Assembly: GCA_017428805.1 (NCBI GenBank)
Contig: JAFRQC010000077.1
Location: 1 to 28,482 of the forward strand
Source of the DNA: Prevotella sp.
GTDB taxonomy: Bacteria; Bacteroidota; Bacteroidia; Bacteroidales; Bacteroidaceae
Direction: 5' to 3'
Length of the DNA stretch: 28,482 nt
Shown: positions 15,417 through 23,167 of the stretch, in pieces
Layout of the letters: each line of letters opens with the position of its first letter
Position numbering within the stretch: position 1 is the stretch's first letter
The notes under the pieces: model-generated
The model's input: only the letters and a program-made list of their open reading frames with translations
What the model was told of the DNA's origin: nothing
Database searches by the model: none
Program-made: the position numbers and the translations under genes

Positions 15417-16646
15417 TTATCTTCTGGGCTGAGCATTACCGCCGCCGTTGGCGTTGCCGCTTTGTCCACTGCGGTTGTTATTGTTTCTCGGACGTGGCAT
15501 AAAGGGGTTGCCTCCCTGCTGACTCATCTCAGGAGCAGCACCTCCAGAGATCTCGAAATCTGCGAGGACCTCCGTTCCGGCAGTGATGCCACCAGTGATC
15601 TCGGTCATCACACCATTGCTGGTGCCAACCTCCACCTTATGAGCCTTGAACACAGAACCTTCCTTTGTCCACAACTTATGGTCACCCTCGCAATCACTGA
15701 TGCTTTCACCCTCTTGCAAGACGGCCTCACTGGGATGGAAGCGCAGAGCCTTGGCAGGCACGGCGAGCACATTGTCCTTCTCCATCGTAAAGATCGTGAC
15801 GTTGGCCGTGAGTCCAGGTTTCAGTTTCAGGTCGGCATTGGGGGCAGAGATCACCACCTCGTAGGTGACGACGTTACTCTCAGTCTTTGCCTCCTGGCGC
15901 ACCTGTGTCACAGTTCCGTCAAACTTATCCTCAGGGAAGGCATCGACGGTAAAGCTCACACGCTGTCCTTCCTTCACACCGCCGATGTCAGCCTCATCGA
16001 TATCGGCGATTACGCGCATATCCGTCAGATCCTGGGCGATGACGAAGAGTTCAGGGGTATTGAACGATGCAGCCACCGTCTGACCTTCCTCCACTGCCTT
16101 CGAGAGGATCACACCGTCGATGGGCGAGGTAATCGTGGCATAGCCGAGGTTAGTCTGGGCTTTCTGCACACTCTCACGCGACGTGTTCACCTGTTCCTTC
16201 GCCTTCAAATAAGAAAGCTGGGCACTCTCAAACTCGTCGGCACTCACGAGTCCCTTCTCATACAGCGTCTTATACCTATTATAATTAGCCTGCTCATAGG
16301 CAGCCGTACTCTGGGCACTCGACAGATTGGCCTTCGAGGTATTTAGCTCACTGATGAGGTTCGTACGATCGAGTTCAGCAATGACCTGACCCTTCTTTAC
16401 CACAGAGTTGTAATCCACATAGAGATGGCTGACGATACCAGAGACCTGCGTACCAACGGTCACACTCGTCACAGGCTCAATCGTACCCGTGGCGGTGATG
16501 CTGGTATGGATGCTCGTGTTCTCCACCTTGGCGGTCTCAAACGTGATCTTCTCTTCCTTTTTCCCGCCTCTCAGGAAGAACCACGCAATCAGGATCACGG
16601 CAATAACGCCGATGGCGATCCAACCTTTCTTTCCGATCTTTTTCAT
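15417..16646 (-). CDS. MacA-like periplasmic adaptor (membrane fusion protein)
   Basis: 409 residues from ATG 16646, chosen because it follows AAAGGAT and begins a clean N-in anchor (KKIGKKGWIAIGVIAVILIA). A GTG at 16670 would start inside a tandem repeat. After the anchor come a lipoyl-like half motif (TVGTQVSGIVSHLYVDYNS), a coiled-coil hairpin (about 90-160), the second lipoyl half (GYATITSPIDGVI), and beta-barrel and membrane-proximal domains. The C-terminus is a low-complexity Asn/Gly/Arg tail. It bridges the ABC permease and the TolC-like channel encoded on either side. Confidence 0.94.
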   Translation of the reverse strand: MKKIGKKGWIAIGVIAVILIAWFFLRGGKKEEKITFETAKVENTSIHTSITATGTIEPVTSVTVGTQVSGIVSHLYVDYNSVVKKGQVIAELDRTNLISELNTSKANLSSAQSTAAYEQANYNRYKTLYEKGLVSADEFESAQLSYLKAKEQVNTSRESVQKAQTNLGYATITSPIDGVILSKAVEEGQTVAASFNTPELFVIAQDLTDMRVIADIDEADIGGVKEGQRVSFTVDAFPEDKFDGTVTQVRQEAKTESNVVTYEVVISAPNADLKLKPGLTANVTIFTMEKDNVLAVPAKALRFHPSEAVLQEGESISDCEGDHKLWTKEGSVFKAHKVEVGTSNGVMTEITGGITAGTEVLADFEISGGAAPEMSQQGGNPFMPRPRNNNNRSGQSGNANGGGNAQPRR

Positions 16647-16656
16647 ATCCTTTATA

Positions 16657-16687
16657 TTTTCACTTTTCACTCTTCACTTTTCACTTT
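16657..16687 (-). repeat. heptamer tandem repeat between tolC-like and macA-like genes
   Basis: Plus-strand units TTTTCAC, TTTTCAC, TCTTCAC, TTTTCAC, then TTT. The last full unit contributes the TGA stop of the TolC-like gene, and the array fills most of the 34-nt gap before the adaptor start. Confidence 0.75.
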
Positions 16688-18015
16688 ATCTCTCCTCCTT
16701 GATAGAATGCCAGCATCTGCTGGTTATACAGCGTGAGATACTTCGACTGCAACTGGTTCTGCTGGGCATTGAGCAGATTATCCTTGCCAGCCAACAGCTC
16801 CACGATATTCTTCAGTCCCAAGCGGAACTGCTCCGACAACAGGTCATAACTCTGCTGGGCACTCTCCACACTGCTCTTGGCAGCCTTGTACTTCTCCTGA
16901 TTATTGACAGCATTTATCCAATAACCCTGGATATCTGAATAAAGCGTCTTCTGCAGATCCTGCAAGTCAAGCCGTGCCTGCAACTGCTGTATCTTTGCCT
17001 TATTGACAGCCGTCTTCGTAGAACGTCCGTCATAGATGGGCATACTGACACCCAAACCAAGCTGTGTATTCACATTGCTCTTGAACTGAGAGCCCCAACC
17101 GGTACCGCTCAGAGAGTTCGTAGAAGTGGTGACGCCGCCCGTCACACTGACATTCGGCATCCACCCAGCCTTGGCGATACTCACGCTCACCTCACTGCCT
17201 TTGACGGCCAACTGCGAGCGCTCAATCTCCGGACGACTCAGCAGAGCCTCCTCATAGACAGTCTGCAGGGCGGGGATAGCAGCGAGAATCATCTCGTCGC
17301 CAATCTCAGGCACAGCCACATCAAACTCCACCTCGTCGGTAATCTCCAACAACTGCTTCATCTGCAACTTATAGTTCATCAACTGAGTTTTGGCCTCCAC
17401 AATGCTATACTCATCGTTAGCACGCTGGGCAGACAATTGCGCCAGATCCGCCTTCGACATCTTACCCACGTTCAACATCTCCTGACCACGTTCCTCATTC
17501 TTCTTGCTGGTCTCAAGCATCTGCTCATTCACCTTCACACTCTCGTCAAGATAGAGTATCTGGGAGAAGATCTGGGCGATGCGCTCCTGAATACTGTTCG
17601 CCGTCTCACGGGAAGAGAGCTCTGCCTCCTGTTCTGCCAGACGGTCGAGCTTGATGGTATTGGTATTACGGCCACCATTCCAGACAGTCCACTGTCCGCT
17701 CAGCGAATAGGAACCGTTGTAAGAGGTCTTGTCCACCTTCGTGTTCACCGTACCATTGGTGACATACGCCATACCCGTATCCTTCCAGGGCTGATAGCCC
17801 AGACTCTGATTCGTCGAGGCACTGACGGTAGGCAGCAAGGCAGCCTTCGCACCTTTCAGGTCTTCCGTCGCACTCTGTTTCTTCAACTGCGACTTCTTCA
17901 GCGTGATGTTGTTTTCCATTGCGTAGTCGATGCAGTCCTGGAGCGTCCACTGCTTCTGGGCCGACATCTGGACTGTTCCCAGCATCGCCACACCTATTAA
18001 TAATACCTTTCTCAT
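16681..18015 (-). CDS. TolC-family outer-membrane efflux protein
   Basis: 444 residues from ATG 18015, which begins a signal peptide (MRKVLLIGVAMLG, cleavage near QMSAQ). A TTG at 18033 would extend it needlessly. Two OEP repeats are visible: the first begins WTLQDCIDYAMENNITLKK, the second near LLSRPEIERSQLAVKGSE. Long alpha-helical segments and a conserved late GLKNIVELLAGKDNLLNAQ stretch are typical of TolC channels. First gene of the six-gene operon, behind a near-perfect promoter at 18059-18090. Confidence 0.95.
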   Translation of the reverse strand: MRKVLLIGVAMLGTVQMSAQKQWTLQDCIDYAMENNITLKKSQLKKQSATEDLKGAKAALLPTVSASTNQSLGYQPWKDTGMAYVTNGTVNTKVDKTSYNGSYSLSGQWTVWNGGRNTNTIKLDRLAEQEAELSSRETANSIQERIAQIFSQILYLDESVKVNEQMLETSKKNEERGQEMLNVGKMSKADLAQLSAQRANDEYSIVEAKTQLMNYKLQMKQLLEITDEVEFDVAVPEIGDEMILAAIPALQTVYEEALLSRPEIERSQLAVKGSEVSVSIAKAGWMPNVSVTGGVTTSTNSLSGTGWGSQFKSNVNTQLGLGVSMPIYDGRSTKTAVNKAKIQQLQARLDLQDLQKTLYSDIQGYWINAVNNQEKYKAAKSSVESAQQSYDLLSEQFRLGLKNIVELLAGKDNLLNAQQNQLQSKYLTLYNQQMLAFYQGGEIK

Positions 18016-18058
18016 AAAACTATATTCTTTCAATCTATATGATTTCGAAATTCGTCGG

Positions 18059-18090
18059 CAAAGATACGTAGTTTATCGCAAATATCCAAA
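18059..18090 (-). promoter_or_regulatory. efflux operon promoter (TTTG-N20-TATCTTTG)
   Basis: Minus strand: TTTG (18090-18087), exactly 20 nt, TATCTTTG (18066-18059). Predicted start is near 18053, giving a leader of about 38 nt before the TolC-like gene. Confidence 0.8.
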
Positions 18091-18121
18091 GAAAATAGAT
18101 AAGATTAACAGTTATTACAAC

Positions 18122-18161
18122 AAAATAAGAGTCAGAGGCCGCTTCCCCTGACTCTTATTTT
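18122..18161. terminator. intrinsic terminator after aqpZ
   Basis: 14-bp perfect stem AAAATAAGAGTCAG / CTGACTCTTATTTT with a 12-nt loop, 28 nt past the aquaporin stop. The plus-strand side is followed by a long T-run, so it should also stop antisense transcription. Confidence 0.85.
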
Positions 18162-18172
18162 TATTTTTTTTC

Positions 18173-18199
18173 TTTACTCCTTCTCTCCTTTACTCCTTA
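18173..18199 (-). repeat. octamer tandem repeat at the aqpZ 3' end
   Basis: Plus-strand units TTTACTCC, TTCTCTCC, TTTACTCC and a partial TTAT. The TAA stop of aqpZ and the codon before it fall in the last full unit (GGAGTAAA on the coding strand). Confidence 0.7.
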
Positions 18200-18864
18200 T
18201 TATCTATGAGTTTCCAGATACCGGCAGCGCAAGCACCACCCACGAACGGGCCAATAATGAAGATCCAGAGGTTCTCCAATGCCGTTCCACCCTGGAAGAT
18301 GGCAGGAGCAATCGAACGGGCGGGGTTCACGGAAGTACCTGTGTAACGGATACAAACAAGATGCACCAGAATCAGTGAGAGACCGATGGCGAGACCTGCG
18401 AAGTTGTTGGTGGCACCATTCGTCTTAGAGGTGGCACCCAGTACGACGAGCACAAACACACAAGTGAAGATGATCTCTGCCAGCAGACCGCCGAGCACAC
18501 TCACGTTAGCCTGCAGGTCGTTGGCACCCGTACCCTCAAGACCAGGTACATTCTGTGTCAGCACGTAGAGCAACAGACTGCCGATAAAAGCACCGATTAC
18601 CTGGAACAGGATGTACATACCACAATCCTTGGCACTCATCCTGCCACTCAGGAACACACCGAGTGTGATGGCCGGATTGATGTGACAGCCACTGATACCG
18701 CCGATGGTGTAAGCCATAGCGACGACAGAAAGACCGAATGCGAAAGCTGTTCCTACCACAGCGGGAATGTTGTTGACGGGATCACAACCCAGACTGACGG
18801 CGACGCCACAGCCCATTAACACGAGCACCATCGTGCCCACCATCTCTGCTAAATACTTTTTCAT
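18190..18864 (-). CDS. aqpZ: aquaporin Z-type water channel
   Basis: Six-helix major intrinsic protein, 224 residues, forming a cytoplasmic-membrane water pore. Both half-helix motifs are present: HINPAITLG near 61-69 and TSVNPARSIAPA near 176-187. The tail after the second NPA and the Arg of NPARS fit a water-selective aquaporin better than a glycerol facilitator, which would carry an Asp after NPAR. Monocistronic: own promoter at 18905-18936 and own terminator. Confidence 0.94.
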   Translation of the reverse strand: MKKYLAEMVGTMVLVLMGCGVAVSLGCDPVNNIPAVVGTAFAFGLSVVAMAYTIGGISGCHINPAITLGVFLSGRMSAKDCGMYILFQVIGAFIGSLLLYVLTQNVPGLEGTGANDLQANVSVLGGLLAEIIFTCVFVLVVLGATSKTNGATNNFAGLAIGLSLILVHLVCIRYTGTSVNPARSIAPAIFQGGTALENLWIFIIGPFVGGACAAGIWKLIDNKE

Positions 18865-18904
18865 ACCTTTTAGTTTTAATGATTAATAATAACGATTTTC
18901 GCTG

Positions 18905-18936
18905 CAAAAGTACAAAATACCCTTGAAACCACCAAA
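18905..18936 (-). promoter_or_regulatory. aqpZ promoter (TTTG-N20-TACTTTTG)
   Basis: Minus strand: TTTG (18936-18933), exactly 20 nt, TACTTTTG (18912-18905). Predicted start is near 18900, a leader of about 35 nt. The -33 context (CACCAAATCTTTTTC on the plus strand) is the same as at the hpt promoter. Confidence 0.8.
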
Positions 18937-18959
18937 TCTTTTTCGACAAAAGTTTTCAT

Positions 18960-19958
18960 TTACTGTCCGCCGAGGCGGGAGAAGTACTCGGCGATGTCGT
19001 CCCAGGTCTTAAAGGTGTCACTGCCGAATTGGAGATGCGTCGCCATACCAGACCACGACTCTTCCATACCGATGAAGTAGTCGCCGTAGAGCAGATCGCG
19101 GCGGATTGTAAAGACGGTATGATTGCACGCAGGCACGTTGACATATTCATACAGCCACTCGTTCACATCGGCATAGTAGACCTCATCGGAGGGTGCTGCC
19201 GCAATAAAGTAGACCTGATAAGTCTCTATCAACCACCTGACGGTCTTCTGCGCCGAGCTTCTCGGTCCGTCATAGACATCCCTCAGTGTCTCTATACCTA
19301 TATATACTATAGGGCGCTCCCTACCCTCCTGCATATCATCGATCCAGCGGATGACGGGCACGATGGAATGCATAAAGGAATTGTCGTTCATACGGTGCTC
19401 CCCGTGGAAACGGATGGCCGTGGGATAATGCTCACGGAACAGGTCATAAGTGTTCACCGTCGTATCCTCATCGCCGAAGAGTCCCCACACGCGTCCCTGT
19501 TCCTCGGGTGTCACCCCTGAGAAGCACTGCTCCGTCATCTCCTTGTATTCCTTGACGAGCGCCTTGGTGACGATGAAGTCCTGCACGCCGTCCTGACGGG
19601 GATTGGAGAAGTGCTGGGCACCAATCATACCGTGTTCCTTCATCGTGTCGCCCATCTGGAGGGCAGGATTCACGAGGATGCGGTCGTAGCCGTAAAGCAT
19701 CTCGGCATACATACCGCCCATCGAGGTGCCGATGATGAGATCGGGCTGCTCCTTGTCGCAAGTCTCGCGCAAGAGGTCTATGGCCTCCTGAGGACGGACG
19801 GGGAGGTCAGGTGCAATGACTATGGCATTGGGGAACACCTCACGGATACGGGTGACAGTGCCTGACTGTCCGCTGCTTCCGAAGCCGTGGACGTACATAA
19901 TCTTCTTCCCCTTCATCAACTCGGGGAACTGCTTGATATAAGGATTACTCTGCTCCAT
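18960..19958 (-). CDS. YqiA-like alpha/beta hydrolase fused to a degenerate HAD (NT5C-like) domain
   Basis: 332 residues from ATG 19958, which overlaps the upstream gene by 14 nt. Residues 1-205 are a YqiA/UPF0227-like hydrolase: oxyanion-region HGFGSSG (24-30), nucleophile elbow GTSMGG (77-82, Ser79), acid in FGDEDTTV (161-168) and His188 in FHGEHRM. Residues about 216-332 resemble the 5'-nucleotidase NT5C/HAD fold (YQVYFIAAAPSDE; VNEWLYEYV; GDYFIGMEE; TWDDIAEYF). However, the nucleophile DxD is replaced by IGIETLRD and the terminal Asp pair by GME, so phosphatase activity is unlikely. The hydrolase half looks intact. The HAD assignment rests on motif spacing from memory and is less certain. 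Probably cotranscribed with the two-receiver protein. Confidence 0.75.
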   Translation of the reverse strand: MEQSNPYIKQFPELMKGKKIMYVHGFGSSGQSGTVTRIREVFPNAIVIAPDLPVRPQEAIDLLRETCDKEQPDLIIGTSMGGMYAEMLYGYDRILVNPALQMGDTMKEHGMIGAQHFSNPRQDGVQDFIVTKALVKEYKEMTEQCFSGVTPEEQGRVWGLFGDEDTTVNTYDLFREHYPTAIRFHGEHRMNDNSFMHSIVPVIRWIDDMQEGRERPIVYIGIETLRDVYDGPRSSAQKTVRWLIETYQVYFIAAAPSDEVYYADVNEWLYEYVNVPACNHTVFTIRRDLLYGDYFIGMEESWSGMATHLQFGSDTFKTWDDIAEYFSRLGGQ

Positions 19959-22900
19959 CTTCTTGATTATTTTTCGGCAACAGGACGACACCCTGCTGTT
20001 TCTTGCCGTCCATCATAATCTTCATCGGACGCTCGAAGCGCACGTGGCGCACATACTCCGTCTCCTCTATGGCGGGCATCGCATCGAGCAGGGCTTTCTG
20101 GAAGATGCCTTCGCCCGCTTCGGTATTGATGGTGAAATAGCCCACGCCGAACGAGGTGAGGTTCTGGAAGAAATGCGTACCCTGCGAGGGATCGACGTGA
20201 TAGTTCTTCAGCGCCGTCTCCACAATCACCCGCGCTGCGGAGATATGCGGCCACTTCACAGGGATGCCGAGCCAGGGATCTGACGAGCCCCAGCGTCCAG
20301 GACCCACGAGGACGTAGGAACTGTTGGCGTCGAGAAACTTCTGATTGATGCGTTCGATATGATAAGCTATCGTAGGGTTATTGGCGGCAGTGAAGTTTTC
20401 GTCGGTCTTGACATATACCACATCCTGCACATCTTCTGAGATCCCGTGCCCAAGGGAGTTGCTGGAGCGCAACAGACAGGCTTCGTCGGCAATCTGCTGG
20501 AGGTCTTCGTCGAGCACCTGCTTGGAATCGACGATGGGGCGCACCTGCAAGAGATACAACTCTCCATACACAGGCGACCCTGGTGTATTCTCATTCCTCA
20601 CTCCTCCTTCCTCCTTCCTCGAATCATACAGGTTACAGGCAAACTCAATCTCCACAGGCCTACGCATCTCCTCGGAGCCCAGTTTCTGCGCCATCTGCAA
20701 CAGTTCCGGCAAAGGGAACACCCCCTGCTGGAGCACACCACAGAAGGTGATGACCTTGCGGCCGCCCTCATAGATACCATCTCTAATGACCTGATCGATG
20801 GGATCGAAAGTCGAGGCAATATAGTTCAGGGAGCCGTCGGCATCAGCCTGCTTCACACGGAGTTTCTTGATGTTAAAGCCGTCATCCACCTGGAAATCGT
20901 CGCCCACGTGACTCATATCCAGCGCATAAAACCTTGTCTGCGTATCTCTCAGGGCCGTTTCCATCTCCGATGTCTGGAGCACCTGCGTGGGATGATAGGG
21001 CGAGACGCGCAACGTCTGTCCGCCGTCGACGATATACTTGCCCAGTCCAACGGCGAGCGAGGCTATACCCTCCTCTGCCGTCTCCTCGCCGATGGGATAA
21101 TAGTTCAGCGAACGGAGCACACCCGAGAAGCTGGGATAGTAGAGGTCGCCGTAGCGCTTGCCCACCACCTCCTGCAGGATCACCGCCATCTTCTCCTGGT
21201 CGATCACGTTCTGCGTGGCGAGCATATAGGCCTTCGAGTCCTTATAGTACACCGAGGCATACACACCCTTGATGGCACAGGCCAGCATCCGCAGCATCTC
21301 GTACTTATCGTCGAGATAGGGAATCATATAGGTGGAGTAGATGCCGGCGAAGGGCTGGTAGTGGGAGTCCTCCAACAGCGACGACGAGCGCACGGCAATC
21401 GGCGACTTCACGGCCTCGAAGAACGTGAAGAAGTCGGCTATCAGCGAGTCGGGCAGCTGTGCCCGCATAAAGTGCTGCAGGATCTCTTCGTTAGGAGCAT
21501 CACTCAACGCTATCGGATAGAGATTGTTCTTCTCCATAAACTCATCGAAGAAGTCGGTACAGAGTACGACGGTCTTCGGGATCGACACCTGCGCATTCTC
21601 ATACTGGTTCAGTTCGGGATGGCGCTTGATGATATTGTCGAGGAACGCCAAGCCACGGCCCTTGCCTCCCAGCGAACCCTCACCGATACGGGCGAAGTGG
21701 CTGTAGGCGTCGAACTTCAGACGGTCGAACACGGCCACCACGCCGATGTTCTTCATCCTTCGATACTGCACGATGGCGTCGAAGATAATCTGACGGTGGG
21801 CATCTACATCCTGCAGTTTGTGCCACGTGACGTGTTTCAGGAAGGCTGATACGGGGAAAATGGCGCGGGCACAGAGCCAGCGGCTCATGTGGTTACGTCG
21901 GATATGTCGCCCTAACGAGTCGGCAGGAATCTTGAAGATATTGTCCTGCAACTCCTTGAGCGACGAGACACGGGCGATCTCCTCCTTCGTAACCGGATTG
22001 CGGAAGATGAAGTCGCCGAAGCCCATGTGCTCCTCCATCAGCCTGTGCAGGTCGAGGTTCATCGCCGTCGAGTTTTTGTCGATGAAGTGGAAGCCCTCGG
22101 CCTTAGCCTTCTCGCGGTTGACGGTCTCCTTCGAGTCGAGGATCAGGGGCACGTACTCATCACGGCGGCGGATCTCACGCAGCAGTTTCAGACCAGCCTC
22201 AGGATCCCCCTCCTCCACATGCGAGAGGCGCCCTGGCACGCTCTTCATCGGGAAACGGGTGTCGCTGATCACGCCGAGCGTGTTGTCGTGATACTTCTCA
22301 TAGATCGCCATCGCCTCCTCGTAGTTAGTGGCGAGCACCACCTTCGGACGTCCGCGTTTGCGCTGGGCAGCGGCGTGGGGATTCAACGCCTCCGTCGAGA
22401 ATCGCTTCGACTGGGCGAGGATATAATTATATAAATTAGGTAGCACGGAGGAGTAGAAGCGGATGTTATCCTCCACGAGCAGGATCATCTGCACACCGGC
22501 CTCGTTGATGTCGTGCTCGATGTTCATCTTGTCCTCCAGCAGCTTGATGATACTCATAATGAGGTTCGTGTTGCCGAGCCAGCAGAACACGTAGTCGAAC
22601 ACCGTCATATCCTCGTTCTCGATGCGCTTCGTGATACCGTGCGAGAACGGTGTCAGCACCACGCAGGGGATATCCGGATGGGCGGCCTTCACCTCACGGG
22701 CCACGGCAAAGGCATCATTGTCTGCCGTACCAGGCATACAGATCACGAGGTCGATGTCCGTCGTCTTCAACACGGCATTGGCCTCCTCCGTCGTCGATAC
22801 CTGGGTGAACGACGGCGGATAGCGCATGCCCAGTTCCATATACTCGTCGAAGATCTTCTCGTCGATGCGGCCGTCGTCTTCGAGCATAAAGGCGTCGTAG

Positions 22901-23013
22901 GGATTGGCCACGATGAGCACGTTGAAGATGCGGCGTGTCATCAGGTTCACGAACGACACATCCTTCAGATAGAATTTATTCCACTCCTGTGGTATTTTAT
23001 TAGCTTCTTCCAT
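19945..23013 (-). CDS. two-receiver PEP-synthase-like ATP-grasp protein
   Basis: 1022 residues, cytoplasmic. REC1 (about 30-162) lacks the phosphoacceptor (DLVICMPGT where an Asp is expected) and the usual Lys. REC2 (about 176-330) keeps acidic Glu181/Asp182, Asp251 in GVISDTRFP, Ser294 and Lys313. An all-alpha linker leads to a PPDK_N/PEP-synthase ATP-grasp domain (about 445-828: GEGSLGGKGRGLA, AVRSSSLLEDS, QPFAGIYSTY, ending LYLLQVRPIV). Missing are the phosphohistidine swivel domain and the PEP/pyruvate TIM barrel; instead there is a unique C-terminus (GPGRWGSSDPWLG near 904-916). It therefore cannot carry out the standard PEP-synthase reaction alone. ATG 23013 is used; a TTG at 23025 lies in the promoter. 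Similar large proteins are, from memory, common in Bacteroidales. Function unknown. Confidence 0.85.
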   Translation of the reverse strand: MEEANKIPQEWNKFYLKDVSFVNLMTRRIFNVLIVANPYDAFMLEDDGRIDEKIFDEYMELGMRYPPSFTQVSTTEEANAVLKTTDIDLVICMPGTADNDAFAVAREVKAAHPDIPCVVLTPFSHGITKRIENEDMTVFDYVFCWLGNTNLIMSIIKLLEDKMNIEHDINEAGVQMILLVEDNIRFYSSVLPNLYNYILAQSKRFSTEALNPHAAAQRKRGRPKVVLATNYEEAMAIYEKYHDNTLGVISDTRFPMKSVPGRLSHVEEGDPEAGLKLLREIRRRDEYVPLILDSKETVNREKAKAEGFHFIDKNSTAMNLDLHRLMEEHMGFGDFIFRNPVTKEEIARVSSLKELQDNIFKIPADSLGRHIRRNHMSRWLCARAIFPVSAFLKHVTWHKLQDVDAHRQIIFDAIVQYRRMKNIGVVAVFDRLKFDAYSHFARIGEGSLGGKGRGLAFLDNIIKRHPELNQYENAQVSIPKTVVLCTDFFDEFMEKNNLYPIALSDAPNEEILQHFMRAQLPDSLIADFFTFFEAVKSPIAVRSSSLLEDSHYQPFAGIYSTYMIPYLDDKYEMLRMLACAIKGVYASVYYKDSKAYMLATQNVIDQEKMAVILQEVVGKRYGDLYYPSFSGVLRSLNYYPIGEETAEEGIASLAVGLGKYIVDGGQTLRVSPYHPTQVLQTSEMETALRDTQTRFYALDMSHVGDDFQVDDGFNIKKLRVKQADADGSLNYIASTFDPIDQVIRDGIYEGGRKVITFCGVLQQGVFPLPELLQMAQKLGSEEMRRPVEIEFACNLYDSRKEEGGVRNENTPGSPVYGELYLLQVRPIVDSKQVLDEDLQQIADEACLLRSSNSLGHGISEDVQDVVYVKTDENFTAANNPTIAYHIERINQKFLDANSSYVLVGPGRWGSSDPWLGIPVKWPHISAARVIVETALKNYHVDPSQGTHFFQNLTSFGVGYFTINTEAGEGIFQKALLDAMPAIEETEYVRHVRFERPMKIMMDGKKQQGVVLLPKNNQEDGAE
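20587..20620 (-). repeat. heptamer tandem repeat inside the two-receiver gene
   Basis: Coding-strand units GAGGAAG, GAGGAAG, GAGGAGT, GAGGAAT, then GAGAAT. It encodes residues about 799-809 (KEEGGVRNEN) in a surface linker of the ATP-grasp domain just before GELYLLQVRP. Same heptamer family as 8592-8626. Confidence 0.75.
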
Positions 23014-23022
23014 AATTGAGCA

Positions 23023-23030
23023 CAAAGTTA
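23023..23030 (-). promoter_or_regulatory. -7 element of the two-receiver gene
   Basis: The minus strand reads TAACTTTG, with the ATG only 10 nt beyond its last base, implying a leader of about 5 nt. The expected -33 position (about 23051-23054) lies in the left arm of the 23041-23117 repeat and does not read TTTG. Confidence 0.55.
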
Positions 23031-23040
23031 GTCATTTTTT

Positions 23041-23117
23041 CCTACGGATTACACGGATTATATAGATTTTTTTGATTATTTATATATAAAATTCGTAAAA
23101 TCCGTATAATCCGTAGG
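23041..23117. repeat. 9-nt-period inverted tandem repeat in a divergent promoter region
   Basis: Left arm: CCTACGGAT, TACACGGAT, TATATAGAT, TTTTTTGAT. Right arm: ATTCGTAAA, ATCCGTATA, ATCCGTAGG. The outer 18 nt of the arms pair with a single mismatch around an AT-rich centre, forming a large imperfect hairpin between two divergent genes. Confidence 0.8.
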
Positions 23118-23127
23118 CGGTTTTTTG

Positions 23128-23135
23128 TAACTTTG
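23128..23135 (+). promoter_or_regulatory. -7 element of the GH43 gene
   Basis: TAACTTTG, 32 nt before the ATG. The -33 position (about 23104-23107) falls in the right arm of the 23041-23117 repeat and is not TTTG. Confidence 0.55.
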
Positions 23136-23167
23136 CAGGCAGAAATCACTCTAAACGACAAACGGAA

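Noticed and set aside
20446..21849. 467-codon open frame antisense to the two-receiver gene
   Set aside because: It mirrors a strongly supported gene, is His/Arg/Leu-rich with no recognisable domain, and has no promoter. Shadow frames of this length are expected in such codon usage.
23023..23025. TTG start for the two-receiver protein
   Set aside because: It lies inside the TAACTTTG promoter element; ATG 23013 is the better start.
23041..23117. Rho-independent terminator
   Set aside because: It sits between divergent genes upstream of both, the arms are tandem 9-mers, and the loop is AT-rich without a proper U-tract after a GC stem.
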